This document shows positions 29,412-37,405 of a DNA stretch of 64,000 nucleotides, in pieces. Position numbers and translations under genes: made by a program. Position 1 is the stretch's first letter. Each line of letters starts with the position of its first letter. The notes below the pieces were generated by a model, which searched no databases, was not told the DNA's origin, and worked only from the letters and a program-made list of their open reading frames with translations. The DNA is from DASRIA01 sp963768885 (lineage in GTDB: Bacteria > Actinomycetota > Thermoleophilia > Solirubrobacterales > JBBDJG01), in NCBI GenBank assembly GCA_963768885.1, contig CAVYJN010000007.1, forward strand, positions 186,001 through 250,000. The letters are read 5' to 3'.

Positions 29412-29418
29412 TAGCCGC

Positions 29419-30000
29419 TCACATGCGCACCTTTTCCTTGAGCGCTTCGAAGCGCTTCGGGCCGATGCCGCTCACCTGTTTCAGGTCGTCGACGGAGCCG
29501 AACCCGCCGTGCTCCTTGCGCCAGTCGAGGATCTTCTGCGCGGTCGAGGGACCGATCCCGTCGAGCGTGTCGAGCTGCTCGACGGTCGCGGTGTTGAGGC
29601 TCACCGGCTGTCCCGGCGCAGCGGCCGCTCCTTCGCCCGCGACGGGGGCCGGCGCGTTCCCCGGTGCGCGCGCGGGCACGATCACCTGCTGGCCGTCCGA
29701 CACCTTGGCCGCGAGGTTCACCCCCACGAGGTCCGCCCGCCCCGTGGGCCCACCGGCGCGGCGCAGCGCCGTGCCCAGCCGCGCCCAGGCCGGCAGCCGG
29801 TACACGCCGGGGCGCCGCACGGCGCCCACGACGTGCACCACCGCGCCACCCGTGCCCGCGCGCGCCACCTTCACCGGCGGCGGTTGCCGGCCGGCGGCGG
29901 GAACGTCACGCTCGGCCTTCAGGTAACGGGCGCCGATCAGCGCGACCGCGAGCGCGGCGGCCGCGTAGACGACGAGCTGCTGCCTGGAGATCTCGACCAT
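29419..30000 (-). CDS. comEA: Competence protein ComEA, helix-hairpin-helix DNA receptor
   Basis: Membrane-anchored double-strand DNA receptor for uptake. 193 aa: one N-terminal helix (LVVYAAAALAVALIGARYL), a SLBB domain (VHVVGAVRRPGVYRLP, with VGVNLAAKVSDGQQVIVPA), a Pro/Ala-rich linker, and two C-terminal helix-hairpin-helix motifs (LDTLDGIGPSTAQKILDWR, DLKQVSGIGPKRFEALKEK). Normal domain order. Its start is 72 bases downstream of the cupin gene's stop. Confidence 0.94.
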   Translation of the reverse strand: MVEISRQQLVVYAAAALAVALIGARYLKAERDVPAAGRQPPPVKVARAGTGGAVVHVVGAVRRPGVYRLPAWARLGTALRRAGGPTGRADLVGVNLAAKVSDGQQVIVPARAPGNAPAPVAGEGAAAAPGQPVSLNTATVEQLDTLDGIGPSTAQKILDWRKEHGGFGSVDDLKQVSGIGPKRFEALKEKVRM

Positions 30001-30072
30001 GCCGCGCCCGAGGCTAGGCGGGGCACGCGCACGGCTCCAGACGCGCGTGTCACGGGTGTGCTGAGAAAGTGG

Positions 30073-30468
30073 CTACTCGTCGTCGACGTAGTCGGCGATG
30101 TCCGGAGAGAGCTCGGCGCCGTAGAGCTCCTCCATCGACACCGGCGGCGAGGCGGCCGACACGTACACGAGGTCCTCGGTCCCGTCGTTCACGATCCCGT
30201 GCGCGGTCGAGGGAGGGATGAAGACGAGGTCGCCCGCGCCCACGTCCTCGACGTCGCCCGCGACCGACATGCGCCCCCGGCCCCGCACGATCACGTAGAC
30301 CTGCTCCGCGTCGGGGTGCGAATGCGCGCGCTGCTCCGCGCCCGGAGGGACGTCGACCCAGGTCACGGTCATGTTCCGCGATCCGAGGTCCCCCGCATCC
30401 ATCAGGAAGTGGGAGCGAAGCCGGCCGCGCTCCTCCACGGCCGCTTCTGAAAGGCGCCGGAGCCTCAC
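30073..30468 (-). CDS. Single-domain cupin protein
   Basis: 131 aa. Cupin motif 1 HSHPDAEQVYVIVRGRG and motif 2 DLVFIPPSTAHGIVNDG give a metal site of three His plus one Glu. Small cupins range from dioxygenases and isomerases to sensory domains, so no specific reaction can be given. It follows leuS by 30 bases on the same strand. C-terminal tail acidic (LSPDIADYVDDE). Confidence 0.88.
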   Translation of the reverse strand: MRLRRLSEAAVEERGRLRSHFLMDAGDLGSRNMTVTWVDVPPGAEQRAHSHPDAEQVYVIVRGRGRMSVAGDVEDVGAGDLVFIPPSTAHGIVNDGTEDLVYVSAASPPVSMEELYGAELSPDIADYVDDE

Positions 30469-30498
30469 AGCGCGGGATCTTATTACGAGACGCGCCGC

Positions 30499-33015
30499 CT
30501 ACTTGATAACGAAGTTCACAAGCTTCCCGGGCACCACGATCTCCCGCACGACCTCGCCCCCGTCGAGGTGGCGCTGGACCTTGGGGCGCTCGCGCGCGGC
30601 ACGCTTGAGGTCGTCGTCGGCGGTCCCCGCCTCCACCTCGACGCTGTCGCGCACCTTGCCGTTCACCTGGATCACGACCTTCACGGTGTCGCGCTCGAGG
30701 AACGCGGGGTCGGCCTCCGGCCAGCGCACCTCCCACACCCGCGCGCCGGCGACCCGCTCGTAGACCTCCGCCGCGAGGTGCGGAGCGAACGGGAACAACA
30801 GGGACGCGACGGTCGCGACCGCGAACGACAGGGCCCGCTCGCCGGACTCGTCGCCGCGCAGCTCGGACTCGGTGCGATAGATCACGTTGACCAGCTCCAT
30901 CAGCGCGGCGATCGCGGTGTTGAACTGGAAGCGCTCGATGTCGGTCGTGACCTTCGCGATCGCCCAGTGCGCCTTGCGCGCCACCTCCAGCGCGCCGCCG
31001 GTGAGGCCGGCGGCCGGCGGGCAGACGAGCGGATCGCCCGCGCCCGGCCGCAGCCGGTGCACGCGCCCGAGGAAGCGATGCACGCCGCCGAGCCCGTCGT
31101 CGGACCAGTCGGCGTCCTGGTCGGGCGGCCCCAGGAAGAGGATGTAGCAGCGCGCCGTGTCGGCGCCGAAGCGCTCGACGTAGGCCGAGGGGCTGATCGT
31201 GTTGCCCCTCGACTTGGACATCTTCGATCCCTGGTAGGTGATCATCCCCTGCGTGAAGAGGTTGGCGAAGGGCTCGAGGAACCCGACGAGATCCATGTCC
31301 GCGAGCGCCTTGGTGAAGAAGCGCGCGTACATCAGGTGCAGGATCGCGTGCTCGACGCCGCCGATGTACTGGTCCACGGGCATCCAGGCGTCGACGACCT
31401 CGCGCGACCACGGCGCGCGGTCGTTGTCGGGGTCGCAGTAGCGCAGGAAGTACCACGACGAGTCGACGAACGTGTCCATCGTGTCGGTCTCGCGCCGCGC
31501 CGGGCCGCCGCACGCCGGGCAGGTCGTGTTCACGAACTCCTCGCTGGCGGCGAGCGGCGAGCTGCCCTTCGGCGCGTAGTCCGCGATGTCCGGGAGCAGC
31601 ACCGGCAGCTGGTCCGCGGGCACGGGCACGAGCCCGTCCGTGTCGCAGTAGACCATCGGGATCGGCGCGCCCCAGTAGCGCTGACGCGAGACGAGCCAGT
31701 CGCGCAGGCGGTAGCTGACGGCGCTGCGGCCCTTGCCCTCGCCCTCGAGCCATCGGATGATCGCCTCCGTCGCCGCGGCGACGCTCATGCCCGAGAAGTG
31801 GCCGGAGTTGACGACGCGCTCGTTCCCCGTGTGCCCGACGAACGGCTGGTCCTCGTGCACCTCCTCGTCCACCGGCTCGACCACGCGACGGATCGGCAGG
31901 CCGAACTTCTTGGCGAACTCGAAGTCGCGGTCGTCGTGCGCGGGCACGGCCATCAGCGCGCCGGTGCCGTACTCCATCAGCACGTAGTCGGACACGTACA
32001 CCGGTATGGGCTCGCCGTTGACCGGGTTCACGACCTCACGGCCGGTGAACACGCCGGTCTTCTCGCGCTCGGTCTCCGCGCGCTGCTCGGTCGATTCCTT
32101 CAGCGCCTGCTGCACGTACTCGCGCACGCGCTCCTCCATCCCGGTGCCTTCCACGAGCCGCTCGATGTCGGGGTGCTCGGGGGCGAGCACGAAGAACGTC
32201 GCCCCGAACAGCGTGTCCGGGCGGGTCGTGAAGACGGGAAACTCGGTCGCCGGGTCGGGACAGGTGAACACGACCTCCGCGCCCTCGGAGCGGCCGATCC
32301 AGTTGCGCTGCATCGTGATCACGCGCTGGGGCCAGGACTCGAGCAGCTTGAAGTCCTCCAGCAGGCGGTCCGCGTAGTCGGTGATCTTGAAGAACCACTG
32401 CTCGAGCTGGCGGACCTCGACGACGTTGCCGCAGCGCTCGCACTTCCCGTCGATCACCTGCTCGTTGGCGAGCACGGTCTGGTCGTGCGGACACCACTTG
32501 ACCGGGGCGCGCTTGCGGTATGCGAGCCCGCGCTCGTAGAGCTTCAGGAAGATCCACTGGGTCCAGCGGTAGTAGCGGGGCTCGTGGGTCCCGAACTCGC
32601 GGCGCCAGTCGATCGACACGCCCCACGAGCGGAACTGGCGGCGGAACTCCTCGATCGAGTTGTTGGTCGAGATCGCCGGGTGCTCGCCGGTGCGGATCGC
32701 GTGGTTCTCCGCGGGCAGCCCGAAGGCGTCGTAGCCCATCGGGTGCAGCACCCGCATCCCGCGCCGGCGTCGATAGTGCGCGAGCGCGTCCCCCATCGAG
32801 TAGTTCTTGAGGTGCCCGATGTGGGGCTCGCCGGAGGGGTAGGGCAGCATCTCGAGCACGTAGCTCTCGGGGACGTCCGGATCGAACCCGGGGTCGCCCG
32901 GGTTCGGCACCTGCCAGGTGCCTTCGCGCTCCCACAGCTCCTGCCAGCGGTGCTCGATGGCACGGGCGTCGTAGCGGTCCGGGGGAGCGTCGGGCGGGGA
33001 GTTCACGGCTCCCAT
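30499..33015 (-). CDS. leuS: Leucyl-tRNA synthetase
   Basis: Class I aminoacyl-tRNA synthetase, 838 aa. HIGH motif within PSGEPHIGHLKNYSMGDALA (residues 65-68), a CP1 editing domain with TTRPDTLFGATFFVLAPEHP, a zinc segment CPHDQT...CERCG, and the KMSKS loop GSKMSKSRGNTISPSAYVER. It ends VIQVNGKVRDSVEVEAGTAD and VVPGKLVNFVIK, the typical LeuS tail. I choose the ATG at 33015; a GTG nine bases further in is possible. Upstream is a 111-base divergent gap to the DUF1800 gene. No T-box leader seen. Confidence 0.96.
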   Translation of the reverse strand: MGAVNSPPDAPPDRYDARAIEHRWQELWEREGTWQVPNPGDPGFDPDVPESYVLEMLPYPSGEPHIGHLKNYSMGDALAHYRRRRGMRVLHPMGYDAFGLPAENHAIRTGEHPAISTNNSIEEFRRQFRSWGVSIDWRREFGTHEPRYYRWTQWIFLKLYERGLAYRKRAPVKWCPHDQTVLANEQVIDGKCERCGNVVEVRQLEQWFFKITDYADRLLEDFKLLESWPQRVITMQRNWIGRSEGAEVVFTCPDPATEFPVFTTRPDTLFGATFFVLAPEHPDIERLVEGTGMEERVREYVQQALKESTEQRAETEREKTGVFTGREVVNPVNGEPIPVYVSDYVLMEYGTGALMAVPAHDDRDFEFAKKFGLPIRRVVEPVDEEVHEDQPFVGHTGNERVVNSGHFSGMSVAAATEAIIRWLEGEGKGRSAVSYRLRDWLVSRQRYWGAPIPMVYCDTDGLVPVPADQLPVLLPDIADYAPKGSSPLAASEEFVNTTCPACGGPARRETDTMDTFVDSSWYFLRYCDPDNDRAPWSREVVDAWMPVDQYIGGVEHAILHLMYARFFTKALADMDLVGFLEPFANLFTQGMITYQGSKMSKSRGNTISPSAYVERFGADTARCYILFLGPPDQDADWSDDGLGGVHRFLGRVHRLRPGAGDPLVCPPAAGLTGGALEVARKAHWAIAKVTTDIERFQFNTAIAALMELVNVIYRTESELRGDESGERALSFAVATVASLLFPFAPHLAAEVYERVAGARVWEVRWPEADPAFLERDTVKVVIQVNGKVRDSVEVEAGTADDDLKRAARERPKVQRHLDGGEVVREIVVPGKLVNFVIK

Positions 33016-33126
33016 TAAAACGGTCGCGGCGCTCGTACATGTGTCGAGGGACCGCCCGCATGCCGAATAGGCGCGCCTGCGGAGGCCGTTTGACCAGGTA
33101 TAGGCCAACGGTCAGGAGGACCATCC

Positions 33127-34554
33127 GTGCCGCAGGGAAGCGACAGGGACCAACGAGTCGATGCCGTCGCCGCGAGACGGCGCAGACGCCGACATCGCCG
33201 GCGACGTGGGCCGGCGCGCTCCGGCGTCCCCGCGTACAAGGGCCGCTTCGGCCCCGCCCAGGCCGAGCGGCTGCTGTGGCGGGCCGGCTTCGGCCCGCGC
33301 CCGGGCGATGCGCAGAAGCTCGCCAAGAAGGGCCTGCGGGGCGCGGTCCAGTCGCTCACACGGCCCCCGAAGGAGCGGCTGGCCGGCCCGGCGCCGAAGG
33401 ACAGCGACGGGCGGCCGCTGGCACCCGCAGACGCGTGGGGGCACGACCACCTCTGGTGGCTCGACCGCATGGTGCGCTCGAACCGGCCCCTGGTCGAGCG
33501 CATGGCGCTCGTCTGGCACGACTGGTTCGCGACGTCCAACGACGGGGTCGGCGCGCAGCGCCTGATGCTGCACCAGAACGACCTGTTTCGCAAGCACGGG
33601 CTCGGCTCGTTCGCCGACCTGCTCGTGCGCGTCACGCGCGATCCCGCGATGCTGCTGTGGCTGTCGGGGTCCGACAACACAAAGGACTCGCCGAACGAGA
33701 ACTACGGCCGCGAGCTGATGGAGCTGTTCACCTTGGGCGCGGACCGCGGCTACACCGAGGACGACGTCCGCGAGCAGGCGCGCGCCCTCACCGGGTTCCA
33801 GAACGACTGGGACGACGGGGTCGGGCCGCACAACTTCCGCTTCGACCCCGAGCAGCACGACGCGGGCGTCAAGAAGGTGCTCGGGAAGCGGGGCCGCTTC
33901 GACTGGCGCGACTCCTGCCGACTGTGCCTGGAGCACCGCAGCCACCCGTCGTTCTTCATCGAGAAGCTGTGGTCGTACTTCATCCCGGTCCCGCCCGGGC
34001 GCAAGACGCGGCTGGCGCTCCAGCGGCTGTACGTGCGCGAGCGCTACGAGGTCCGGCCGGTGCTCGAGGCGATCCTGCGCCACCCGGCGCTCTACGAGGG
34101 CCCGCGGATGATCAAGCCCCCGGTCGTGTACGTCGCCGGGCTGCTGCGCGGCATGAAGCGCGGGGTCGACACCGAGTCCTGGGCGTGGATCTCGGAGATG
34201 ATGCGCCAGCGCCTCTTCTATCCGCCGAACGTCGCGGGCTGGGAGGACGACCGCTGGCTCGACACCGGGACCTGGCGCGGTCGCTGGATCGCCGCGACGC
34301 AGGCCGTGCGCGACCGCGAGCTCGACACCGACGCGCCCTACGAGCCCGACGCCCCGGCGATGGCAGTGCAGCGCGCGATCGACTTCTGGGGCGCCCCCTC
34401 CATCTCCGCGCCGACCCGCGGGCGGCTCGTCGCCTTCGCCCAGCGCTGCGAGGCGGGCGCGAACTCGAACTACAAGCGCCGCTCGTACCCGATCCTGCGC
34501 CAGAACGCGCTGCGCGTGCTGGTCGCGACCTCTCCCGACCTCCAGACCGCCTAG
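33127..34554 (+). CDS. DUF1800 family protein
   Basis: 475 aa; GTG start with a good ribosome site (tcaggaggaccatcc). The N terminus is very arginine-rich (AARRRRRRHRRRR). The DUF1800 body follows: RFGPAQAERLLWRAGFGPRP, ERMALVWHDWFATSND, LFRKHGLGSFADLLVRVTRD, NENYGRELMELFTLG, YTEDDVREQARALTGFQ, PPNVAGWEDDRWLDTGTW. The family is nearly always next to DUF1501 genes, as here (7-base gap), and is thought to be exported, but no activity is established that I can name. The Arg-rich lead lacks a clear hydrophobic core, so export, if any, may depend on the partner. Confidence 0.88.
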   Translation: MPQGSDRDQRVDAVAARRRRRRHRRRRGPARSGVPAYKGRFGPAQAERLLWRAGFGPRPGDAQKLAKKGLRGAVQSLTRPPKERLAGPAPKDSDGRPLAPADAWGHDHLWWLDRMVRSNRPLVERMALVWHDWFATSNDGVGAQRLMLHQNDLFRKHGLGSFADLLVRVTRDPAMLLWLSGSDNTKDSPNENYGRELMELFTLGADRGYTEDDVREQARALTGFQNDWDDGVGPHNFRFDPEQHDAGVKKVLGKRGRFDWRDSCRLCLEHRSHPSFFIEKLWSYFIPVPPGRKTRLALQRLYVRERYEVRPVLEAILRHPALYEGPRMIKPPVVYVAGLLRGMKRGVDTESWAWISEMMRQRLFYPPNVAGWEDDRWLDTGTWRGRWIAATQAVRDRELDTDAPYEPDAPAMAVQRAIDFWGAPSISAPTRGRLVAFAQRCEAGANSNYKRRSYPILRQNALRVLVATSPDLQTA

Positions 34555-34561
34555 TGGTCCT

Positions 34562-35935
34562 ATGAGCCACAACTGCTGCAACGGGTTCACGCGCTCGCAG
34601 GCGCTGCGCCGCGCCGCGGCCGGCGCCGCCGGCGCAGTCGCCCCACGCGACCCGCGCGCCCCGGCGCCCGCGGGCAAGGGACTCGACCGCAAGCAGTTCC
34701 TGCTGCGCAGCGCGGGCGTGATGATGTCGGTCTACGGCGCGACGAAGCTGAACATCGCCGCGCTCGAGGAGGGCATCGCGGCCGCCGCGCCCGCCGACCG
34801 CGTGCTCGTGTCCGTCTTCATGGCGGGCGGCGTCGACTCGATCTCGGTGCTCGCGCCCGTGGGCGATCCCCAGTACCGCAAGCTGCGGCCCCGGCTCGCG
34901 CTCGGGGACTCGGAGGGCACCCCCTTCAGCGAGGACGGACGCCTGCGCTGGCATCCCTCCGCCGGCGGCCTCGCGACGCTGCACGCCGAGGGCAAGGCCT
35001 CGGTGATGCCGGCCGTCGGCTACGACCATCCCGACCAGTCGCACTTCAACTCGCGCCACTTCTACGAGGTCGGTGCGCTCCAGCCGAAGCTGGCGACGGG
35101 CTGGATGGGCCGCTACCTCGACCGGGTCGGGCGGCCCGACAACCCGCTCCAGGGGCTCGCGCTGAGCGGCGACCTGGCCCCGGCGCTCGCGACCGCCAAG
35201 ATGCCGGTGGCCGCGATCGACGGTCCCGGCGACTACGACTTCCACGCGCCCGGCGTGTGGGGCGAGGTGCAGGGCTGGATGATGGAGGCGTTCCAGTCCA
35301 TGGGACAGACACATGCCGGCTCGCGCGATGCGGCGATGCGCGCCGCCGGGAGCGTCGCCGTCCAGTCCGCGCGCCTGCGCCAGCAGCTGCTGCCGTTCGG
35401 CGGCCGCGAGATCCAGAGCCCGGTCCCCTACCCGGAGGGCGACGACTCGGGCTTCTCGCGCCGGCTCGCGGCGCTCGCAGCGATGCTGGGCGGCGGGCTG
35501 CCGCTGCGCTGCGTGGCGCTCAACGCGCCCGGCGAGTACGACACCCACGACAGCCAGCCGGCCGACCTCGCGGAGGGCCTGAAGGCGACCGGAGACGCGC
35601 TGCTCGCGTTTCAGCGCGACCTCGAGGCACGCGGGCTCGCGGATCGCGTGCTGGTGCAGGTCTGGTCGGAGTTCGGGCGCCGCGGCGAGGAGAACGGCTC
35701 CGACGGGACCGACCACGGCGCCGCGGGCCTCGGCATGCTGATCGGCACGCACGCGCGCGGCCAGATGGTCGGCGAGTTCCCGGGCCTCGAGCGCCTCGAC
35801 GAGGACGGCAATCTGCGCGCGACATCGGACTTCCGCGGCGTCTACTGCGGGCTGCTCGAGCAGTGGCTCGGGCACGACGCCGGCGCGGTGATCCCAGAGG
35901 CCGGGCGCTTCGGCCGCCCGGCGCTGGTGAAGTGA
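34562..35935 (+). CDS. DUF1501 family protein, probably Tat-exported
   Basis: 457 aa. An Ala-rich lead is followed by LDRKQFLLRSAGVMMSVYGA, an RKxFL motif plus hydrophobic stretch resembling a twin-arginine signal with one Arg replaced by Lys. The body is alkaline-phosphatase/sulfatase-like: VLVSVFMAGGVDSISVLAP, VMPAVGYDHPDQSHFNSRHF, ALNAPGEYDTHDSQPADLAE, LVQVWSEFGRRGEENGSDGT, DHGAAGLGMLIG. The conserved Asp and His residues suggest metal binding, as in the sulfatase superfamily. Partner of the DUF1800 gene. The stop overlaps the next start as GTGA. Confidence 0.88.
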   Translation: MSHNCCNGFTRSQALRRAAAGAAGAVAPRDPRAPAPAGKGLDRKQFLLRSAGVMMSVYGATKLNIAALEEGIAAAAPADRVLVSVFMAGGVDSISVLAPVGDPQYRKLRPRLALGDSEGTPFSEDGRLRWHPSAGGLATLHAEGKASVMPAVGYDHPDQSHFNSRHFYEVGALQPKLATGWMGRYLDRVGRPDNPLQGLALSGDLAPALATAKMPVAAIDGPGDYDFHAPGVWGEVQGWMMEAFQSMGQTHAGSRDAAMRAAGSVAVQSARLRQQLLPFGGREIQSPVPYPEGDDSGFSRRLAALAAMLGGGLPLRCVALNAPGEYDTHDSQPADLAEGLKATGDALLAFQRDLEARGLADRVLVQVWSEFGRRGEENGSDGTDHGAAGLGMLIGTHARGQMVGEFPGLERLDEDGNLRATSDFRGVYCGLLEQWLGHDAGAVIPEAGRFGRPALVK

Positions 35936-36342
35936 CGGGCCGCGGGCTGCGCGCGTTCGCGGGCGTGGCCGTCTGCGCGACGGTGCTCGGCCTTCCGGGC
36001 GCGGTCGCGGGCGCGCGCCGCGAGCGGCCGCCCGCGCGGCTGATGGTCTCCGCCGACGAGCACTTCCTGATGCTGTCGCGTCAGAGCATCGTCTCGGGGC
36101 CCGCCGTGATCCAGTTCCTGAACCGCGGCGAGGACCCGCACGACCTGCGGCTGCGGCGCATCTCCGGTCCCGGCGTGTCCGCGCGACGCACGCTCTCGGT
36201 GGCGGAGACGCCGTCCGGCGGGCTCGCCGAGCTGAACGTCAGGCTGGCCCGCGGTCGCTACAAGCTGTGGTGCTCGCTGCCCGGCCACGAGCAGCTCGGC
36301 ATGCGCGCGAAGCTGCGCGTCAAGCGCGCACGCCGCCACTAG
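35932..36342 (+). CDS. Small secreted cupredoxin-like copper protein
   Basis: 136 aa, GTG start overlapping the DUF1501 stop by 4 bases. A signal peptide (LRAFAGVAVCATVLGLPGAV, cleavage near AGA) precedes a beta-sandwich. Type 1 copper ligands are visible: His in NRGEDPHDLRLRRI and the cluster WCSLPGHEQLGM, which gives Cys-x4-His-x4-Met. This is the plastocyanin/amicyanin pattern, so electron transfer or copper binding outside the membrane is likely. Tight coupling to DUF1501 and DUF1800 suggests it serves the same exported system, perhaps as electron acceptor; that is inference. Confidence 0.8.
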   Translation: MTGRGLRAFAGVAVCATVLGLPGAVAGARRERPPARLMVSADEHFLMLSRQSIVSGPAVIQFLNRGEDPHDLRLRRISGPGVSARRTLSVAETPSGGLAELNVRLARGRYKLWCSLPGHEQLGMRAKLRVKRARRH

Positions 36343-36359
36343 TACGTCCGTCCAGTTCG

Positions 36360-36534
36360 CGTTCAGACCCGTAGGTTCGGGGCATCCCCTTCGTTGAATC
36401 CAGCAATGGATGCCTCCCGACACGGTCACAGATGCAAGGCGATGACCGCGTACGTGCCGGCTCCGCGAGAGAGTGCGGAGACCCAGGGTGCGCATCCGCC
36501 CAAGGAGCACGCCGGCTAGCCCGGCACAAAAAAA
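36360..36534 (+). ncRNA. Candidate structured RNA, unidentified
   Basis: No coding frame is credible here, but paired elements are dense. GGCATCC/GGATGCC pair at 36381-36414 and GGTCA/TGACC at 36424-36447. GTGCCGG at 36454 pairs with CCGGCAC at 36521-36527 and encloses a perfect 6-bp hairpin CTCCGC/GCGGAG (36461-36480) plus a further GGTGC/GCAC pairing, so it looks like a multi-branched junction. A run of seven A follows, then two strong hairpins. It lies on the plus strand between the cupredoxin gene and an HD-GYP gene, so it may be a riboswitch-like leader or a free sRNA. I could not match it to a known family. Strand is inferred from the downstream terminators. Confidence 0.4.
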
Positions 36535-36548
36535 TCACATATCCGCTC

Positions 36549-36565
36549 GCGCGGTTTTACCGCGC
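36549..36565 (+). terminator. Hairpin downstream of the candidate RNA
   Basis: A 7-bp stem GCGCGGT/ACCGCGC closes a TTT loop, 15 bases beyond the A-run. The first of two consecutive hairpins before the HD-GYP gene. Confidence 0.45.
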
Positions 36566-36579
36566 TTCCCATGGCCCAA

Positions 36580-36601
36580 GGGCCCGCCGCAAGGCGGGCC
36601 C
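36580..36601 (+). terminator. Strong GCAA-tetraloop hairpin
   Basis: Perfect 9-bp stem GGGCCCGCC/GGCGGGCCC with a GCAA tetraloop, followed on the plus strand by TTCCCTT. The same loop type as the hairpin after htrA. It could terminate the candidate RNA or act as the switch point in front of the HD-GYP gene, whose start is 63 bases on. Confidence 0.65.
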
Positions 36602-36663
36602 TTCCCTTGCGGGAGTCGCCCGCGGCGAAGGAATCGGGCGCGCGCGGTAGTAGGAGGGTGATC

Positions 36664-37279
36664 GTGGAGGAACTGATCCAGGTCTTGGCCGGTCCCCGCC
36701 GCATGACGGCGGACTCGATCGCGAGCGTCATGGAGATCGCGCGCACGATCGATGCGCGCGACGGCGGCACCGCCCGCCACTCCCACGTGGTCGCGCGCTA
36801 CGCCGAGCTGACCGCGCGCGAGCTCGGCCTGCCCGGAGGACGTCGTCGAGGACATCAGCCTCGCGGGTCTGCTCCACGACGTCGGCAAGACGGCGATCCC
36901 CGAGCGGATCCTCGCCAAGCCGGGCCCCCTGACGGACATCGAATGGCTCGAGATGCGCCGCCACCCGTGGATCGCGGTCGAGCTGCTCGAGTGCTGCGAG
37001 CTGGAGGAGATCAGCGAGTGGATCTACTGCCACCACGAGCGCCCGGACGGCTGCGGCTATCCCCGCGGGCTGTCGGGCGACGAGATCCCGCTCGAGGCCC
37101 GCATCCTGGCGGTCGCCGACGCCTTCGAGGCGATGACCAACGACCGGGTCTACCGCGCCTCGATCGGCAAGTGGCGCGCGTGCGAGGAGCTGCGCGAGTG
37201 CGCCGGCTGCCAGTTCGACGAGATCGTGGTCGAGGCGTTCCTGCGGGTCGTTGAAAGAGAAGAGGCCGGCGAGCGCTAG
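36664..37279 (+). CDS. HD-GYP domain phosphohydrolase (one insertion)
   Basis: Likely cyclic-di-GMP phosphodiesterase or related HD hydrolase, 204 aa after removing one base near 36836. Start GTG at 36664, six bases after AGGAGG. A single HD-GYP domain fills the protein: DGGTARHSHVVARYAELTAR, then (after correction) AGLLHDVGKTAIPERIL with the HD metal pair, CHHERPDGCGYPRGLSGDE carrying the GYP motif, and RILAVADAFEAMTNDRVYR. No receiver, GAF or PAS sensor domain is attached, so input must come from elsewhere or from expression control by the structured leader. Confidence 0.85.
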
Positions 37280-37320
37280 CGCCTGCGCCGGACCCGACAC
37301 GAGCCTGCATGCCCGTTCAG

Positions 37321-37405
37321 TGGCGAAGCGTAGCCGGGCTCGACACCGGCGACCATGCTGGTGACCCTGCCACGTCACGCGCTCTCCCAACTGAGCTATA
37401 GCCCC
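37321..37405 (-). tRNA. tRNA-Ala(GGC)-like gene, nine bases too long
   Basis: The 5' half is a perfect tRNA: acceptor GGGGCTA, D-arm GCTC-AGTTGGGA-GAGC. The 3' end is TTCGCCA. In between, an anticodon region TGGCAG (U33, anticodon GGC for alanine, A37), a T-stem GCCGG/CCGGC and an acceptor 3' strand are recognisable, but extra bases sit in the anticodon loop, variable loop, T-loop and 3' acceptor strand. The total is 85 nt instead of 76. Removing nine bases gives a canonical fold with an encoded CCA and two G-U pairs in the acceptor. Either a tRNA pseudogene or a genuine gene hit by clustered insertion errors. Confidence 0.6.

Noticed and set aside
36415..36527. SRP RNA, glycine riboswitch or SAM-IV riboswitch
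   Set aside because: Short blocks resemble each (GCAAGGCGATGAC, AAGGAGCA, GGTCA...TGACC), but the order and other invariant parts, such as the GGAAGGA core or CTCTCAGG, are missing.
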